From: Rhea pennata
Lineage: Eukaryota; Chordata; Aves; Rheiformes; Rheidae
DNA: 64,000 bases
Reading direction: 5' to 3'
NCBI RefSeq assembly: GCF_028389875.1
Contig: NC_084670.1
Location: 10,387,383 to 10,451,382, forward strand
Of this stretch, positions 23,423-35,189 are shown in pieces. The position numbers and the translations under genes were made by a program. The notes below the pieces were generated by a model. That model was given only the letters and a program-made list of their open reading frames with translations, had not been told where the DNA came from and did not search any database. How positions within the stretch are numbered: position 1 is the stretch's first letter; every line of letters begins with the position of its first letter.

Positions 23423-26400
23423 GTAAGTGTCTTTCCCTTCTGGGCACAGATACTCTCTCTAGCCCTGCCGAAGAGTTTCTCAACACTTTGCCTAGGGAAA
23501 AGTCTTGAGCTTCTCCAGATAGCTAAAGAGTGCATGTGTGCATGTTTGTATGTCTATCTGTATGTGGGAGGTGATTATAGCTGCCTGAGTGCAATTTCTG
23601 TTTGCTGATCATTATCATTATTTTCCTGTGCCATCACATTTGCAGAAAGGAAATTCGTTGGGGTCTGTCAAATATTTTGGCTGTTCTGCTGAGGTGGAAT
23701 GGTGTGGAAGGATGACAGCTCAAACCTCCTCACTACAAGTCAGAGAGGAGCACACTTAGCTATGCACATTCCTGCTGCTGGTGGTATGGCTTTAAACGAT
23801 GCTCCTAAGATGCTGGCTTAATATGTCAGTGTGCCCTTTGAGCTCTGAGAACTCGCACAGAGCTATGAACGAAAATCTCTGTTTCTGCCCCTGAGACTAT
23901 AGGGAGGGATGTATATTCCCCTGGAGGAATCATTATAGCCTCTGGATATCCATCACTCTAGCTTGAATATGCAGCTTGTTTTGTTGCAGTACTTGACGTT
24001 AATGCCTTTCAAGCTGAAATGTTTGGCGTAGAAACCCAGACTCTTCCTTTCCTCACCCCAAGCCGGTAATAAAAGAAAGTGTTTCACAGAGAGAGCCCAG
24101 GGAGAACTTTTCCCTCTATTAATGGAAAGTCAATTGATGATTTTGGACAGGATAATATGGATAGAAAGAAAGTTGGTCATTTTTGAACAGCCTAGTTTAA
24201 CTGAAGTGGAAGCCAGAAGGTAAAAGCTGTCAGGTATCTTCAGGTAAGTCAATAGTGGGAGATGATCCACATCAGTGATTTCTTATGACTGTAAGGGGGA
24301 TCTGGCAGGGAGGATGCCTTTTCCTCCAGCATTTTCCTGTGCTCCAGGAGATGACAGACTTCAGGTGAATAAAGAGGCTTTTGTTGTATGTGGCAATTGG
24401 AATAAGGAGCGGTTTAGTGTTTTTTCAGGAGCTTATTGCTTAAAGGATGCTGTAAGAGCATCCTTTGGCTTTGGTGGTCTTTTTTGCTTTCTCCACTGCT
24501 CTCCTGGCTTTCTCATCCCTGTTTTCTTTAGTTTCCCAGCATTTTGGAATCTTCTCTGTGTATAACCCCTTCTGTTTTATGTGGAAATCAAGACAGGATC
24601 GGTGATCCACTTTCTAAATGTTCCCAGCCCAAGCATGCTGCCTTCTAGCTTTACTTTTGGTTACGTTGCAGGTCATTTCCTAGCCTTGTGATGGTGCTGC
24701 CCTGCAAGGTCCTCTCACACTTATGGGAGAGGTTTTCATGCCATGCAAGGTGGCCTTAAAATTACCCAGTTCATTACTGGCTATTATATTGCTCTTGACC
24801 CATTAAAGGTCAGGTGCACCTGCTCCAAGCAAAGAGGATTGGAAAGAATTTTGTCTTGGACATAGCATGGCCAGAGTCTGCATAGCAAAGCTATAGAAAT
24901 GGTGTGATTAGCCCCAAAGAGGAGGTGTGGGGACACCAGGGCTGATTTAGGCACCCCATTTGGATGGGAAAAATCTTGTTTCCATATAGTAGATCTGATC
25001 TTCTCTCCCTTGTGGAAAGTGGCCATAAATGCCCGGGAAGCTGGTGGTAACTATACCCACCTTGAGCCCTGTTGGATCATTTTTCTCACATCATCCATCC
25101 GCTCAGAGTGGCTCTGTTACCTGCTGGGGTGAGCCGTCCTTGGGACGGGCTGCTCTGATCTGTTACTGTCTGCTGCTGCCTGAACGAGCCCTCTTGCCCG
25201 CCTCCTCCCCTATTACAGCCTGGGGAGCTCCAGCGAGGATCTGGCCCAGATGCAACCCCACACGCTCAGGGAACTGTAACTGTGAACACACATTGCCAGA
25301 CGGCGAAAATGAGATATGAGGGGCTGTCGTGGGTGTTACTGCTGCCGCTTTGAGGGCAGCCAGAAGCCAACATGATCTCTTTGGAGTAACTGCAGGTGAC
25401 AGTGACAGATGTGATGGGCACCAGGTTGAAGTCTGTCTTGAAAATCTCTGTGGGAACATGACCTTTGGTCTTTGAATTTCCTGGGAGCAGAGCCAGCCCA
25501 CTTATTCATTTGTCCCTTTAGAGTCCAGGAACTGTCATCTTGTTGCCTGTTTCCCCGACAAGAGGGAATTCTTGCAGGTTGGAAGCAGGTGAGGGCTGAG
25601 GAGTGAGCAAACCATGTGGAGTGGATCTGTGATAAAGATTTAACCATCAGGAGCTGTGCAGTTCCCTGCGAAGCATTCCACAGCAGGAGGTGTAGTTTGG
25701 GGGACATATTGAGGGGAAGAGCTCCACTGAGATATTTGCAGCCTCAGTGCCCCAAAGATTCAGGCCAGCAACTGTTGATATATGTGTGTCTGTGCGTGCG
25801 CAGGTGCATGCATGCATGTCTTTAATCCAAAAGGGTCTTGCTGCTGATCCTGAAATGGTGAAAGAGGCACAGCCAGGGCTCCAGCTCAGTGTGTCTGGGT
25901 TCCCAGGCAGAATAAAAGAACACAGACAAACTCGCATGTGTGTTGTTTTGGCTAGTGGAGAAAAGGTTCTTTCCCTCTCACACACTCAGCTCTCCTGAAG
26001 AATCTTTGCCTGCAGAGGGGATCCTCTCCAATCAGACATCTGCAGACGAGGAAAGTTTCACTCCTTTAAGGAGCCCATTCCTGTCAGCTCCAGCTGATGT
26101 CTCACTAAATAGGAACTTCATTGAAAGTCCATTGCTGCTTTTCATTTGAGTCTAAACAAAAGCAAAGGAAATGAGATATGATACCAGATAGAGCAGCAGA
26201 GAGCTTTGCTGCAGCTGGGTGTATGGGAAAATTTTATACCCTGGAAAACATGTTGAAAATGCCTGGCGGATCCCTCTGGCATTTTGCAGGGTGGTGGATA
26301 AGGTTTTTGTCTTTGTTAACTTAATGGCTACAGAGTGTTAATAGCACAACAGTTATTCTTGGCTCTTGAAGTAGAAACCTGTACTGTATCAGTTTTCCCA

Positions 26401-27784
26401 CTGTAACTCTTATAAAAATGATTTGACAGAAAAGAAGGAAAAGGTTAAGCCAGGCAAGGGAGTACAAGAGAGGAGACTGCTACTGTTTGCAGTCTGGGAA
26501 GAGAAATGCTCTCCTGCCTTTAAAATCAGAGGCACTGGTAGCAAACTGCTGGCAATTTGGCTTCTGGCAATGTGGCTTCACAATGAAATACTGGACACAC
26601 AGAGCTAAGTCTTGTCACATCCAGCAACCTGTCCCATGGACAATTTGCTATTGTCATTCATGGATATGTGTTTCCACAGTGGATCCTAGGAAAGGGTTGA
26701 TTCCCACAGGCTTGCTTCCAGCTTTATCTTCTCCATTTCAGTAATCTGAGACCTACTTCCAGGAGACGTGTTGCTTGTGCAGGAACCTTGCATAAGTTTG
26801 GTTTTTCACCTCTTGAACCAAACAGGCTTCTCTGCCTCCCTCCTTGTCTTGTGATCGCACCAAATGAAGAAGCATGATGTAGTGGGTAGAGCACCTAGAA
26901 ATGCTTCCAGGGACTCAGACTCAATTTGCAGTTTCCTCATAGTCTTTTGTGACCAACAGCAAGTCATTCAGTTTTTGTGGATGGAGTTCATCCTGCTGAA
27001 CATCTAACTCTCGACTGCTTAAGTCATCTAAGTTCTCTATGTAGTCATTTAAAGTATTTGGCACACCTATTCTGGACATCTTTTTGGAACAGTCTGAATC
27101 ATGTTCTGGGGACTGGAAGGCCTTTTATTCTCTACTGGCTAGAAAGGCAGCCTCACTGACCAGCTTCAATTACTAGACAACTCAAACACGGAGTAAAGCC
27201 TCCCACTTTCTGGTGCTATTTTTTTACTTTATCTGTCCAGCAATATATTAAGCTCGCTTTGACATTAAGTGTTATTCAGAGCAGTATTGGGGTCTGATGT
27301 TTTTTTGGATAGGTGTAGTGTGGGTGATGACAAACTCTGTGAGATCAGTTACTGCCTGTACAGGCAACTGGACATACTCCCTGTCCTGTGTTTGAAGGAA
27401 AAGGTAAATAGAATGGGGAGAGAGGAGATGAATGCAGCAGGTATCAAGCCCATGTGAAAAAACATGAGTTCATGATGTGGGTTGGTCTGCCCAGCCACAC
27501 TACTGCAAAAGTGGGCTGTAGTAGACTCCAGGCAGAACCCAGCCTTGGCTCTGGTTATTGCACGCTCAGGTTCACTTGGGCTTCATTCATCCGGGTGGTG
27601 AACGGGGCTCAGTGCTCCAGTCTCTATCTGACAGCAATTGGGAGAACCCATTGAGAGCAGACTTGGATTTGTATTTAGTTTTCATCAACCTAGAGAAAAT
27701 GTTTGTGACCATGAGGGGTGGTGGAAAGATGCCTTTGGTTCACTGCTCTGTTTAACAGTTGTATGCTCTTCTGTTTCTTTCCAG
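23423..27784 (+). other. Putative intron of the TMEM275-like gene
   Basis: It is bounded by the donor at 23423 (GTAAGT) and the acceptor ending CTTTCCAG at 27784, which is preceded by a T/C-rich tract. Inside I see no further convincing exon, one SINE-like remnant near 26.9 kb, and a TG/TGCATGCA-rich patch near 25780-25820. Whether this particular donor is used is not proven. Confidence 0.35.
26876..26975 (+). mobile_element. MIR-like SINE remnant
   Basis: The order TAGTGGGTAGAGCACCTA, then GGGACTCAGACTC, then TGTGACC..AGCAAGTCATTCAG matches the MIR consensus: the tRNA-like A-box head, 'ggagtcagac', and 'tgtgacct tgggcaagtcacttag'. It is diverged and has internal gaps. It lies within the putative intron. 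Confidence 0.55.
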
Positions 27785-27785
27785 G
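27771..27785 (+). promoter_or_regulatory. Splice acceptor of the coding exon
   Basis: A pyrimidine-rich stretch, CTGTTTCTTTCCAG, ends at 27784 and the exon begins with GAGATTC. The acceptor lies 79 bases upstream of the ATG at 27864. In the coding frame the sequence stays open back to this AG, so either the ATG is preceded by 5' UTR in this exon or the protein starts in an upstream exon. Confidence 0.6.
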
Positions 27786-27863
27786 AGATTCAAGGCAGCA
27801 AGAGACCAGCGCTTACCTTCTCAATACTGCACATACCCCATCAGGGTTGAGACTCAGCTCAAC

Positions 27864-28412
27864 ATGTTCAGTGAAAAGAGCAGTGCATCTTTGTCCCAGA
27901 AACCCAACCAGAAAAAGACACGACCTCAGGGCCTACCCTCCCCTGCTCTCTGCTGTGCATGTGGACTTTGCATCATGCTAGCAGGGATCAACATCACTTT
28001 AGTGGGAGCATTTGCCTTTGGGACCTTCCTCCCCATGAATAACCCTCCCATCATCATTGGCCCCATCTTGCTAGTCGTGGCCTTCACATTCTTTGGTGCA
28101 TGCTGCATCTGCAGTCGGAGGCCCCCAGCTCATGGGGCAAGGAAATCCAAACCAGGTTCCAACATTGGGCTCATCAAACCTGGGAATACAGCTTTTGAAA
28201 TTGAAACTAGTGAGCACACAGTGCAGGACACCACGGCAGTTCAGCTGAGCCCCACAAATTCCCCTGTCTCCTCAAAAAAGTCCACACCAGTCCATGAGAA
28301 TGCAAAGACTTGCAAGCTCTTCACTATGGAAGGCAATGGGCCAGTGGCCAAGTATACAACAGGAGGAGAGGTGATACAACTCAACTTGCCCAGGGACCTG
28401 GCTGCATCCTAA
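27864..28412 (+). CDS. TMEM275: Probable TMEM275: small two-pass membrane protein, 182 aa
   Basis: The frame starts at an ATG with A at -3 (AACATGT) and ends at TAA 28410-28412. Residues 1-23 are polar and Lys-rich (MFSEKSSASL..). Residues about 27-50 form a first hydrophobic segment that begins with a cysteine cluster (ALCCACGLCIMLAG). A short turn with FLPMNNPP follows, then a second hydrophobic segment at about 61-83 (IIIGPILLVVAF..) that ends CCICSRRP. Residues 84-182 are a hydrophilic, Ser/Thr/Pro-containing tail. The positive charges outside both segments suggest a hairpin topology with both ends cytosolic, and the membrane-edge cysteines suggest palmitoylation. No enzyme motif is present and the function is unknown. 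Strong codon-level coherence, the cysteine/hydrophobic pattern and a nearby acceptor support a real gene. The name rests on length (human TMEM275 is about 177 aa as I recall) and layout, so I hold the gene as very likely and the name at about even odds. Other TMEM100/TMEM174-like two-pass families are alternatives. Confidence 0.7.
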   Translation: MFSEKSSASLSQKPNQKKTRPQGLPSPALCCACGLCIMLAGINITLVGAFAFGTFLPMNNPPIIIGPILLVVAFTFFGACCICSRRPPAHGARKSKPGSNIGLIKPGNTAFEIETSEHTVQDTTAVQLSPTNSPVSSKKSTPVHENAKTCKLFTMEGNGPVAKYTTGGEVIQLNLPRDLAAS

Positions 28413-30044
28413 ACCCAGGCAATGTTTGTGTTAGCAGCCAGACATGCTGCAATGGATGGGCTGGAAGCCGTCGTTCAGAGGCGTGGGGAAGGTGCTTATG
28501 AAGAGCCAGCACACAGGCCTCTTTGAATCAATTTAAGGAAGGCAGATGCAGAAGCAAGGAAATTCCAGATTTTTGTTGAAAGGGACATGTCCATCTCATG
28601 GCTTTGAAAAGAAAATTGCTGATAATGTTATGAAGCAGGATGGCTCTCAGTTTCTGGGAAAAGACTGGCTTTTGGGAGGACCAGATCCAATGAGGAGAAT
28701 TAATTAATTTGTTAAGCATAAGGTAGAAATGTGATGACTGGAGGAGGTGCTGTGCAAGGCTGACAAATAAGAGTTCTTTCTTTTCAGAAGTGAAGCAATT
28801 CTTGAACGTAATAGAAGCAAGAATGCTGTAAATTACAGCTTGTTGCCACTCAGAAAATTTCAGCATTTTGGTGCTGAGCTTTTGGCAGCAGGGACAAAAT
28901 GTATGCATTTGCTATTGAAAAAGCAGGGCAAAACAATTTCCCCTCCTTTTGAAAGTCTTTGTGCCATCTTGCCTTCATCTGGTGATTGTACCACCTGTTA
29001 TAAGAGTCAGTGAATCACAAGGATTGCATTTAGCACAAGTATTTTCCTGTTGTTTTGATCAGGTGGAGTTGTAGCAGGGCTGTTCAGTGTATATGAGAAG
29101 ATCAGTCAGACTGAATCCTTGAGGAAGGCTCCCGGAATGTCCAGAGATAAGAAATCCTGAGGGTTTTGGGGGAAGAAGATGCAGCCTCCTTTGCATTTTT
29201 CTGTGGAAGCCTGGCCTGGCCTGCCCTTGACCAGGGTACAAATAACTGTACAGGCTTCAATGTAGTTGTGTTGGAAGATGGTGACTGCATCTCCTTCCCT
29301 GAGGTGGCTCTGAGATCTGTCACACACACTGGGTAACCAAGTGCGGAACTCCTTGCTGTAGGAAACTAGCTGCTAAATATTTTCATAGGCTTGCAAAGTA
29401 ATAGAACAAACTCACAGAAGAATTTTTCAAGAACTATTCGATGTAAAAACATCACCTCTGCCTCAGAAACACCCTGACCTGGAAGTAGGATATTAATCGG
29501 AAGAATTACCACTACAAAGACTTTTTCCCAGGCAACTACTGCTAGGAAGAAGGTGCTGCGCTAATGAGTCTTTGTCTGGCCCTGTAGGGGCAATCCACAT
29601 ATTTTGTGAGATACAGACCATTGTCAGGGGAAAGGACAGTTGCACTAGGCAGGATCAGGATGTGGGGGTGTAGCAGAAGGAGAATGGATTTGAAGTAGGA
29701 AGGGCTGCACAAGTTCTCCATGTATTCCCATCGTATATCCAAAACGGGGTTCTTGGGGCTTTTGGGAACTAGGAAGTCATATGGACATGAAAATGAGCAT
29801 ACAAGATCACTCCTATCTAGCCGAGCATCCTATTTCTTACAAGGCCAAGAGCCGTGTAAAGCTCTGGATCTGGAGAAGAGCACAACAGGGCAAACATAGG
29901 ATATTGCTCGCCCAAAATGCCCTTCAGACCTCTCACACACTGTTCCCTAGGAGCCTTCCGAGATGGAAGTGGTGACTGTGTTTTGCAGCCCTGAATGGGC
30001 TGCTGCTTCATGAAATAATCCATTTGCTCTCAAATGTCTGTCGA
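28413..30044 (+). other. Probable 3' UTR start, then unassigned sequence
   Basis: The sequence just after the stop is presumably 3' UTR, but I find no AATAAA or ATTAAA within the first 1.6 kb. Candidate signals further on are ATTAAA at 31199 and 32118 and AATAAA at 33261, none clearly supported by a downstream GU-rich element. The transcript end is therefore unknown. No other gene is visible. Confidence 0.35.
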
Positions 30045-30290
30045 CTTGTGTCATTTGAGATCCTGCAGCAAGGAGTTTCACAGCTTAATGAGAGGCTGTA
30101 AAGATCCCTCCCCTCGGTTATTTTCAGCCTGCCTCCTGCAAGTTCCCTTTGTTGCCCCAAGTTTCTGGATTAGAAGGGGCAACAAGCAGCCTGTCCCTCC
30201 CTATGCCACTTGGGATTTCAGGGGCCTTTGTCACTTCTCCTTCAATTATCTCATTCCAAGGTTACTTCATGTCCCTTGTAGCAAGAGGAG
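30045..30290 (+). mobile_element. Ancient amniote interspersed repeat, 3' part
   Basis: Successive landmarks (GCAAGGAGTTTCACAG, the CCTGCCTCCTGCAAGTT section, TTCTGGATTAGAAGGGG, then AATTATCTCATTCCAAGG) follow the order of a widely dispersed old repeat that I recognise from reptile and bird sequence. In that repeat the section 'gagttccacag .. ctgcctattaatttc .. gttcttgtgttatgagaagg' follows 'atctagcccagtatcctgtct'. I cannot assign its family name with certainty. The 5' part of the same family occurs at 35.2 kb. Confidence 0.45.
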
Positions 30291-30837
30291 GTTTTCCAGC
30301 TCAGTCAACCTCCTACTCAGCTCACCTTAGTGCTTTGCTGAGTAGATGTTGGCACAGCTCCAAGACTTTAGCCAGCAAAGAGATGGGTATAGAGAGATGA
30401 AGAAGGGCTGATGGGAGAAGCTGGAGGAGATGGAAGGCCAAGGCTACCCCAGGCCACCAGCAGACCTCTCCAGGGCCAAGCTGGGCTAAGGTTTGGCTGG
30501 TGTGTTGGATTAGGTGATGGCGTGAAGAGTTAGAGAGGAGCAGGAGGGAAGGGTTGTGATGCTATACAGTCTATGTGAGAGGTGTCCTAGCAGCATGGGG
30601 AGCTGCTGCGCAACTGCTAGCTATTGCATGAGCTCTGAGAAGATGAGATTGAATTTCACTCCTTGATGAGAGGGAACCAAAGACTGGGTTAATGTTGGCC
30701 CTTCTTGAATGCTCTAACAATTTGCTGTGTTAAACAGTTTCTACATCAGGGAATTTGTTCAGTGTGATTTTAGCAGGGCTGGCATATGGCTTAGGAGGGG
30801 CAGAAGTGGACCCTGCAGAACAATGTATGTGTGAGCC

Positions 30838-30985
30838 TAGAAAGATGTGGGTGCAAGTTTTTGCTTTGCTGTAGCCTCCTGGCCCTGAGCAAATCATTTA
30901 ATTGTATTGTAGCTCAGCTCCTTGTCTGTTCAGCAGCGAAATACCTGCTCCCAATCCCACAGGGCTACTTTAAAGACAAACATAT
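30838..30985 (+). mobile_element. MIR/CORE-SINE-like remnant
   Basis: The sequence reads CCTGAGCAAATCATTTAATTG, then CTCAGCTCCTTGTCTGTTCAG, then ATACCTGCTCCCAATCCCACAGGGCTACTTT. This is the MIR order 'gggcaaatcatttaacc / cctcagtttccttgtctgtaaa / tacctacctcacagggctgttgtga'. The head is eroded. Boundaries are approximate. Confidence 0.6.
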
Positions 30986-32428
30986 TGCCAAGCAGCATAT
31001 TTGGTATTTGCATACCTGAATCTTGAGATTGTCTGAATGTGGATGAGTCTATATGGTCTGACCTCTGCATGATCTCCTTTAGAGCTCATTTTAATGGACT
31101 ATCTGTGCTTCCAGAACCAGCTGCCCTTTGGCACATGGGAAGTGCTGCACTGAGCAAAAGGCTCCCTTGATTTTTGCCTTGTGGCAATTGATGTAGCAAT
31201 TAAACAGAATAACTTGCTGATTTTGGTTTGATTCCCAGGTTGCTGACTCACCAGTCTGCTTAGAATAGCACACAACAAGCTGTAAGTCCTTTAGAGGTAT
31301 TGTCTGTGTGAATATTGTTACTGCAGCACTTTTCTTTGAGTACTTGGAGCTAACAAATAATCAAATCGAGTGGTACCCATACAACTCTCTTCTCTATTCA
31401 CTGGATGTTTGAAAACCAAGCCTGACTTGTCTGGAGCATGTACTGGACCCACTTGTTATCACAGCTGCACCATGAAACACTACTGGTGATGGATAACACA
31501 ATGGTAGATCTCATACAAGCTAAAGGCAAAACCTTCTTGGCAGGAATTGGGGCAGAAGCAGGACTTCGAGGGCCAGCTAGGAATTTAGTGTGGTTCAGTT
31601 GTGTTGTGGCATCGTGGACTGTCCCATACAGGGAACGCTGCCACAGCCCTGGGACCTGGCAAATTCTGTGCTGCACACACACGTCACCATAAAGCAAGTT
31701 TTGCTCTAGGAGCTGATGCCCTTGGGACACAAAAGATGACAATCAGCATGGATGGCACCTGGACGAGCAGAGATGTAGGACTAGCAAGATGAGGAGCACC
31801 TGGTGTGGCAGACCTGTAGGCCAAGCTGTGACCCCACCTGCCTACCCACATGAGGAAGCAGGCGTGGGAACATCTGCTACCTTCTGAGGCATTAATGCCC
31901 TGCTTTTTCCTTTTTCTGTCTTTTGAGATTTCCGTGTCTGTCTGCCTCTGTGGTTGGCCGTGACTAATGTTGTTGTGCATCTTGCACCTCCTTCTTGTTC
32001 AACAGGTGACAAGGAGAGTTTCTTGTGCTTCAAGTCAGAATTTCTGGTATGAGAGTTGTTTTTTTTTTTAATTACTATTTACGTGTGTGCAATGTGAAGT
32101 TTGGAAAAGGCAGATCCATTAAAAAAATTACACTTAGTAAGCATCTGGCCAGCTTGTTCTTCCATTCTACCTACTGCCTTCTCCTTTACCCCTAACTGAG
32201 ACTGTGTTTACCCCACTGCTGAATGTATTATTAATTTTGCCTGTGCTGCATACTCTCCTTGTTGATTTTCTAACCAGTACAACTAGCTGCAAGGGAAAAA
32301 GTGTTTGTAAGAGTTCATGTTGTCTCTTGAATGACATTGTTCCTTAAAGACTTGGTTGCCTAAACCCTAGGCCTGCTGCAGACTCCTGTTCTCCTCACTT
32401 TAGCTAACACATGAATAGGTCAGTTGAG

Positions 32429-32465
32429 GCTCTTTTTCTTTTCTTTTCTTTTTTTCTTTTTTGTT
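32429..32465 (+). repeat. Pyrimidine-rich (TTTTC)n-like low-complexity tract
   Basis: The tract consists of CTTTT and CTTTTTTT units over about 37 bases. It is simple sequence with no wider element recognised around it. Confidence 0.8.
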
Positions 32466-33086
32466 TCAATGTGTGTGTTAACCCCCAGCTGTATGTATGA
32501 ACAAGCCAAATACTGTGTGCTCAGTGATCAGAGCTGTTTGTATGGCATATCCTAAATTGTGGAGCTTGCTGCTGAGGATAGATGAATTGTGGACCTCCAG
32601 TTTGTTAGGGATATGGGAGGAGCAGGTTTGTGGCCTATGGTGGGACTGGGCTGGGTCCTGGGTATAGACAATTTTAGATTTATGGTATGGAGATGAGGTG
32701 GAAGCAGTATCTGTGTGTGTATGAGTGTGTTTCAGAGAGATGCCATCACCTTTCTGTGCTGCTTCTGGGCTTAGCCCAGCGTGGCCTCCTGGGAATGAGT
32801 CAAGGAGGAATAGTACAGCCAGAATGAAGAGGATTTGAGAGTCTTGCAAATTCACCTCGTCAAAGGGCTTCTCTCCCATGTGCAGCCAAGTGATTTGAGA
32901 TGAAAGGAAATCTCTCTGTTCCAGACAGGCAGGCTGGTTAAAGACCTGGGAAATGAGCTGTCTAAGAAGGCTCCACTGATACTGAGTGTAAAATGAAAAC
33001 CTGCTCCTTTCAGAAAGGATTTTTTGGGGCAGTTGGAAAGAACTTCCTGGAAGGGATTTTCTTATTTAAAAGTGGGGCCATAAGGG

Positions 33087-33117
<31 letters not shown>

Positions 33118-33133
33118 AGAGAGAGAGAGAGAG
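33087..33133 (+). repeat. A28 run followed by (GA)n microsatellite
   Basis: Twenty-eight consecutive A (33087-33114) pass directly into about nine and a half GA units (33115-33133). The compound structure is typical of a poly(A) stretch that has seeded a purine microsatellite. No retrocopy body is recognised upstream. Confidence 0.92.
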
Positions 33134-35189
33134 TAAAGAACAGATGAATGTTTGCTGAGCATCTGCTACTGCTGTTCTGGACTTCCAGCCTATATCAGCC
33201 CTCCTTGAGAAACCTGCCCCAGCACTAACCTAGATCATGATTTCTCTGTCCATCTAGGGGAATAAAACAAGAAAGTTACTTGGAGTATGATTAGCTTTTT
33301 CCAGTTCCCAACCCAAATTTAGTCATGATTAATTTATTCTTTTTTATCCTTGTGCCAGCAATGGATTTTGACTGAAATACCTTTGTTGCCATCCAAAAAT
33401 CTGTATCTCTGAAGCATTTTAAATATGTCGCAGATTTCCTGGAGCCTATTTTTCATTTGGCTGGTCTGGCTGACTTATTCCATCCTCCAGAACGTGACTT
33501 ATGGAGCATCTTTGCTGGCATTGGCCAACACCACATGCCCTCACACACTTCCTGGGGAAGTTCGGAGCTGGCTGTTTTATTATTTTTGTGTTGTTAGATC
33601 TCCCTGAGCCCACCTCAGTCTGTGCCTTGATAGTTGGTTTGAGGGTATACCCACTGCGGTCCCAGCTGCCCTCTCTGTGGTTGCTCTGGCAGCACACTTG
33701 CAGGAGGTGGGAAGGTATCAGTAGATGGGCATTGAGGCTCAAAGTGAACCACTGGGTTTCAGAAGTTGTCTAGACTGTCAGGGTTAGTCAGTGAGGATTG
33801 CTCCTTACAGTTTCATTTCCAAGGCTTTGTTCAGTTTAATTTAAAAAGTCTGTGGAGAGGAGATTTTGTCATTTCCATCAGCAGATCTCCTGCTACTTGT
33901 AATCACTTTCAGTCTTTCACTGTGAGATCTGCAAATACTGACATGGTTTTGAGTTCTCAGGGCATGGAGGGTGTCAGGGCTGGCAGGACAGATTTGATTT
34001 TTCAAGGCATGCTTGCATACAAAGATTCCCCAGGAGTTTTTCCAGGGAGCAAATTTTCATCAGGAAATACTGATTTCTTGAAATTGGCCTGTCCTGAGAA
34101 GACACTGTTTCTCATCATGTTTCTGCCAGGAAAAATCTTCCCAGGTTCCAGATGAAATTTCCAGTCCAAACACTTGAGAACTGCTCTATTATTAAATCCT
34201 CCAGGCACCCCTAAAATAAGATCTTGCTGGGTTTTGCCTCCACATGAGGAACAAATACCACAGGCAGCTTTGGGGCTTGTGGCTCTTTACCCGACCCTCT
34301 GCTTTCACCAGATCTGAAAAGCCAAATCTTTCTGCACTGATGCTTTTAATAAGCCATGCCTCCAGAGATCGATGTAGTCTTCCAAAACTGTGGCACGAGA
34401 TCTTCCCTGCTGAAATCCTTGCTTGGGTTTGTGGCATTATCATGCTGTTACAGAGAGCACAGTTTTGCATGTTGTTTTCTGGCACGATTCCAGAGGATAT
34501 TTGGTGAAGTTTGCTGTAAAATCAGAGAGAAAATTATTTCCTTTGCTGATACATTTGGAGACAAATCCACCTCTGCTGTTACTGTGGTATGAGAAATCAG
34601 TGTGATCTATGGTTGATCTTCATATCTCCATCTGAGCCAGGCAAGCATAACTCTGTCATTAGGAGCTGATCCTCCCTCTCCCATTGCACAGGCTGATGCT
34701 TCTCCCATGAGCTGGCACTGGGTGCTCTCAGCTCAGTAGCTGGCTCAGACAGATTTTGCGCAGCAAGGATGCTCTGCTGATGAACCCCAGGGACCTGGCT
34801 TCTGCAGATCCTTTAGAGGTGGACACGCTGCTGCTTCCTGCACCTGTGGCTGTTGCACAAATAAATAGCCAGCTTTGGTTTCTGGGCCAGGAACCTTTCA
34901 CCTGGCTTCTGAGTTCACTGTGCCACAGCGATGACCAAGGGGACCATCCATGCCTCTAGTGCTGTGCTCTGTAGGCACAAGTAAGGCAGCCCATTCCCAC
35001 TATAAATGGAAAGACATAACGTGAGAAGGGAAACTGAGACACAGAGCTGAAAAGTGAATGTCAGCTCAGATTAAAGTGTTGGCCTTGCTTTTCCCGGAGT
35101 AGAAGACCATGCTGCCTTTCTGTTGCCAGTGAATGACTGAGCATGGTGCAAAGAGACGGGACACACAAATTCCTTGTGTTGCAGAAATC
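33134..35189. other. Non-coding stretch with an imperfect inverted repeat
   Basis: No gene is supported. It holds the imperfect inverted repeat at 34030-34145 and a short possible MIR relic near 35020-35075 (GGGAAACTGAGACACAGAG, minus orientation), which is too short to call firmly. Confidence 0.5.
34030..34145. repeat. Imperfect inverted repeat, arms about 48-51 bp
   Basis: The left arm (about 34030-34080) and the reverse complement of the right arm (about 34098-34145) align along most of their length at roughly two-thirds identity by eye. Both strands therefore give similar short peptides containing PGKIFPG/PGVFPGS-type words. It may be an eroded palindromic transposable element or a chance pairing. 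Confidence 0.45.

Larger units (their letters stand above)
30291..33086. other. Non-coding stretch
   Basis: Apart from the SINE-like remnant at 30.85 kb and the T/C-rich tract at 32.43 kb I see no gene or RNA. Short frames on both strands overlap one another and have no motifs. Confidence 0.5.

Noticed and set aside
35020..35075. Possible reverse-oriented MIR piece (GGGAAACTGAGACACAGAG)
   Set aside because: Only about 20 bases match the family; a chance match cannot be excluded.
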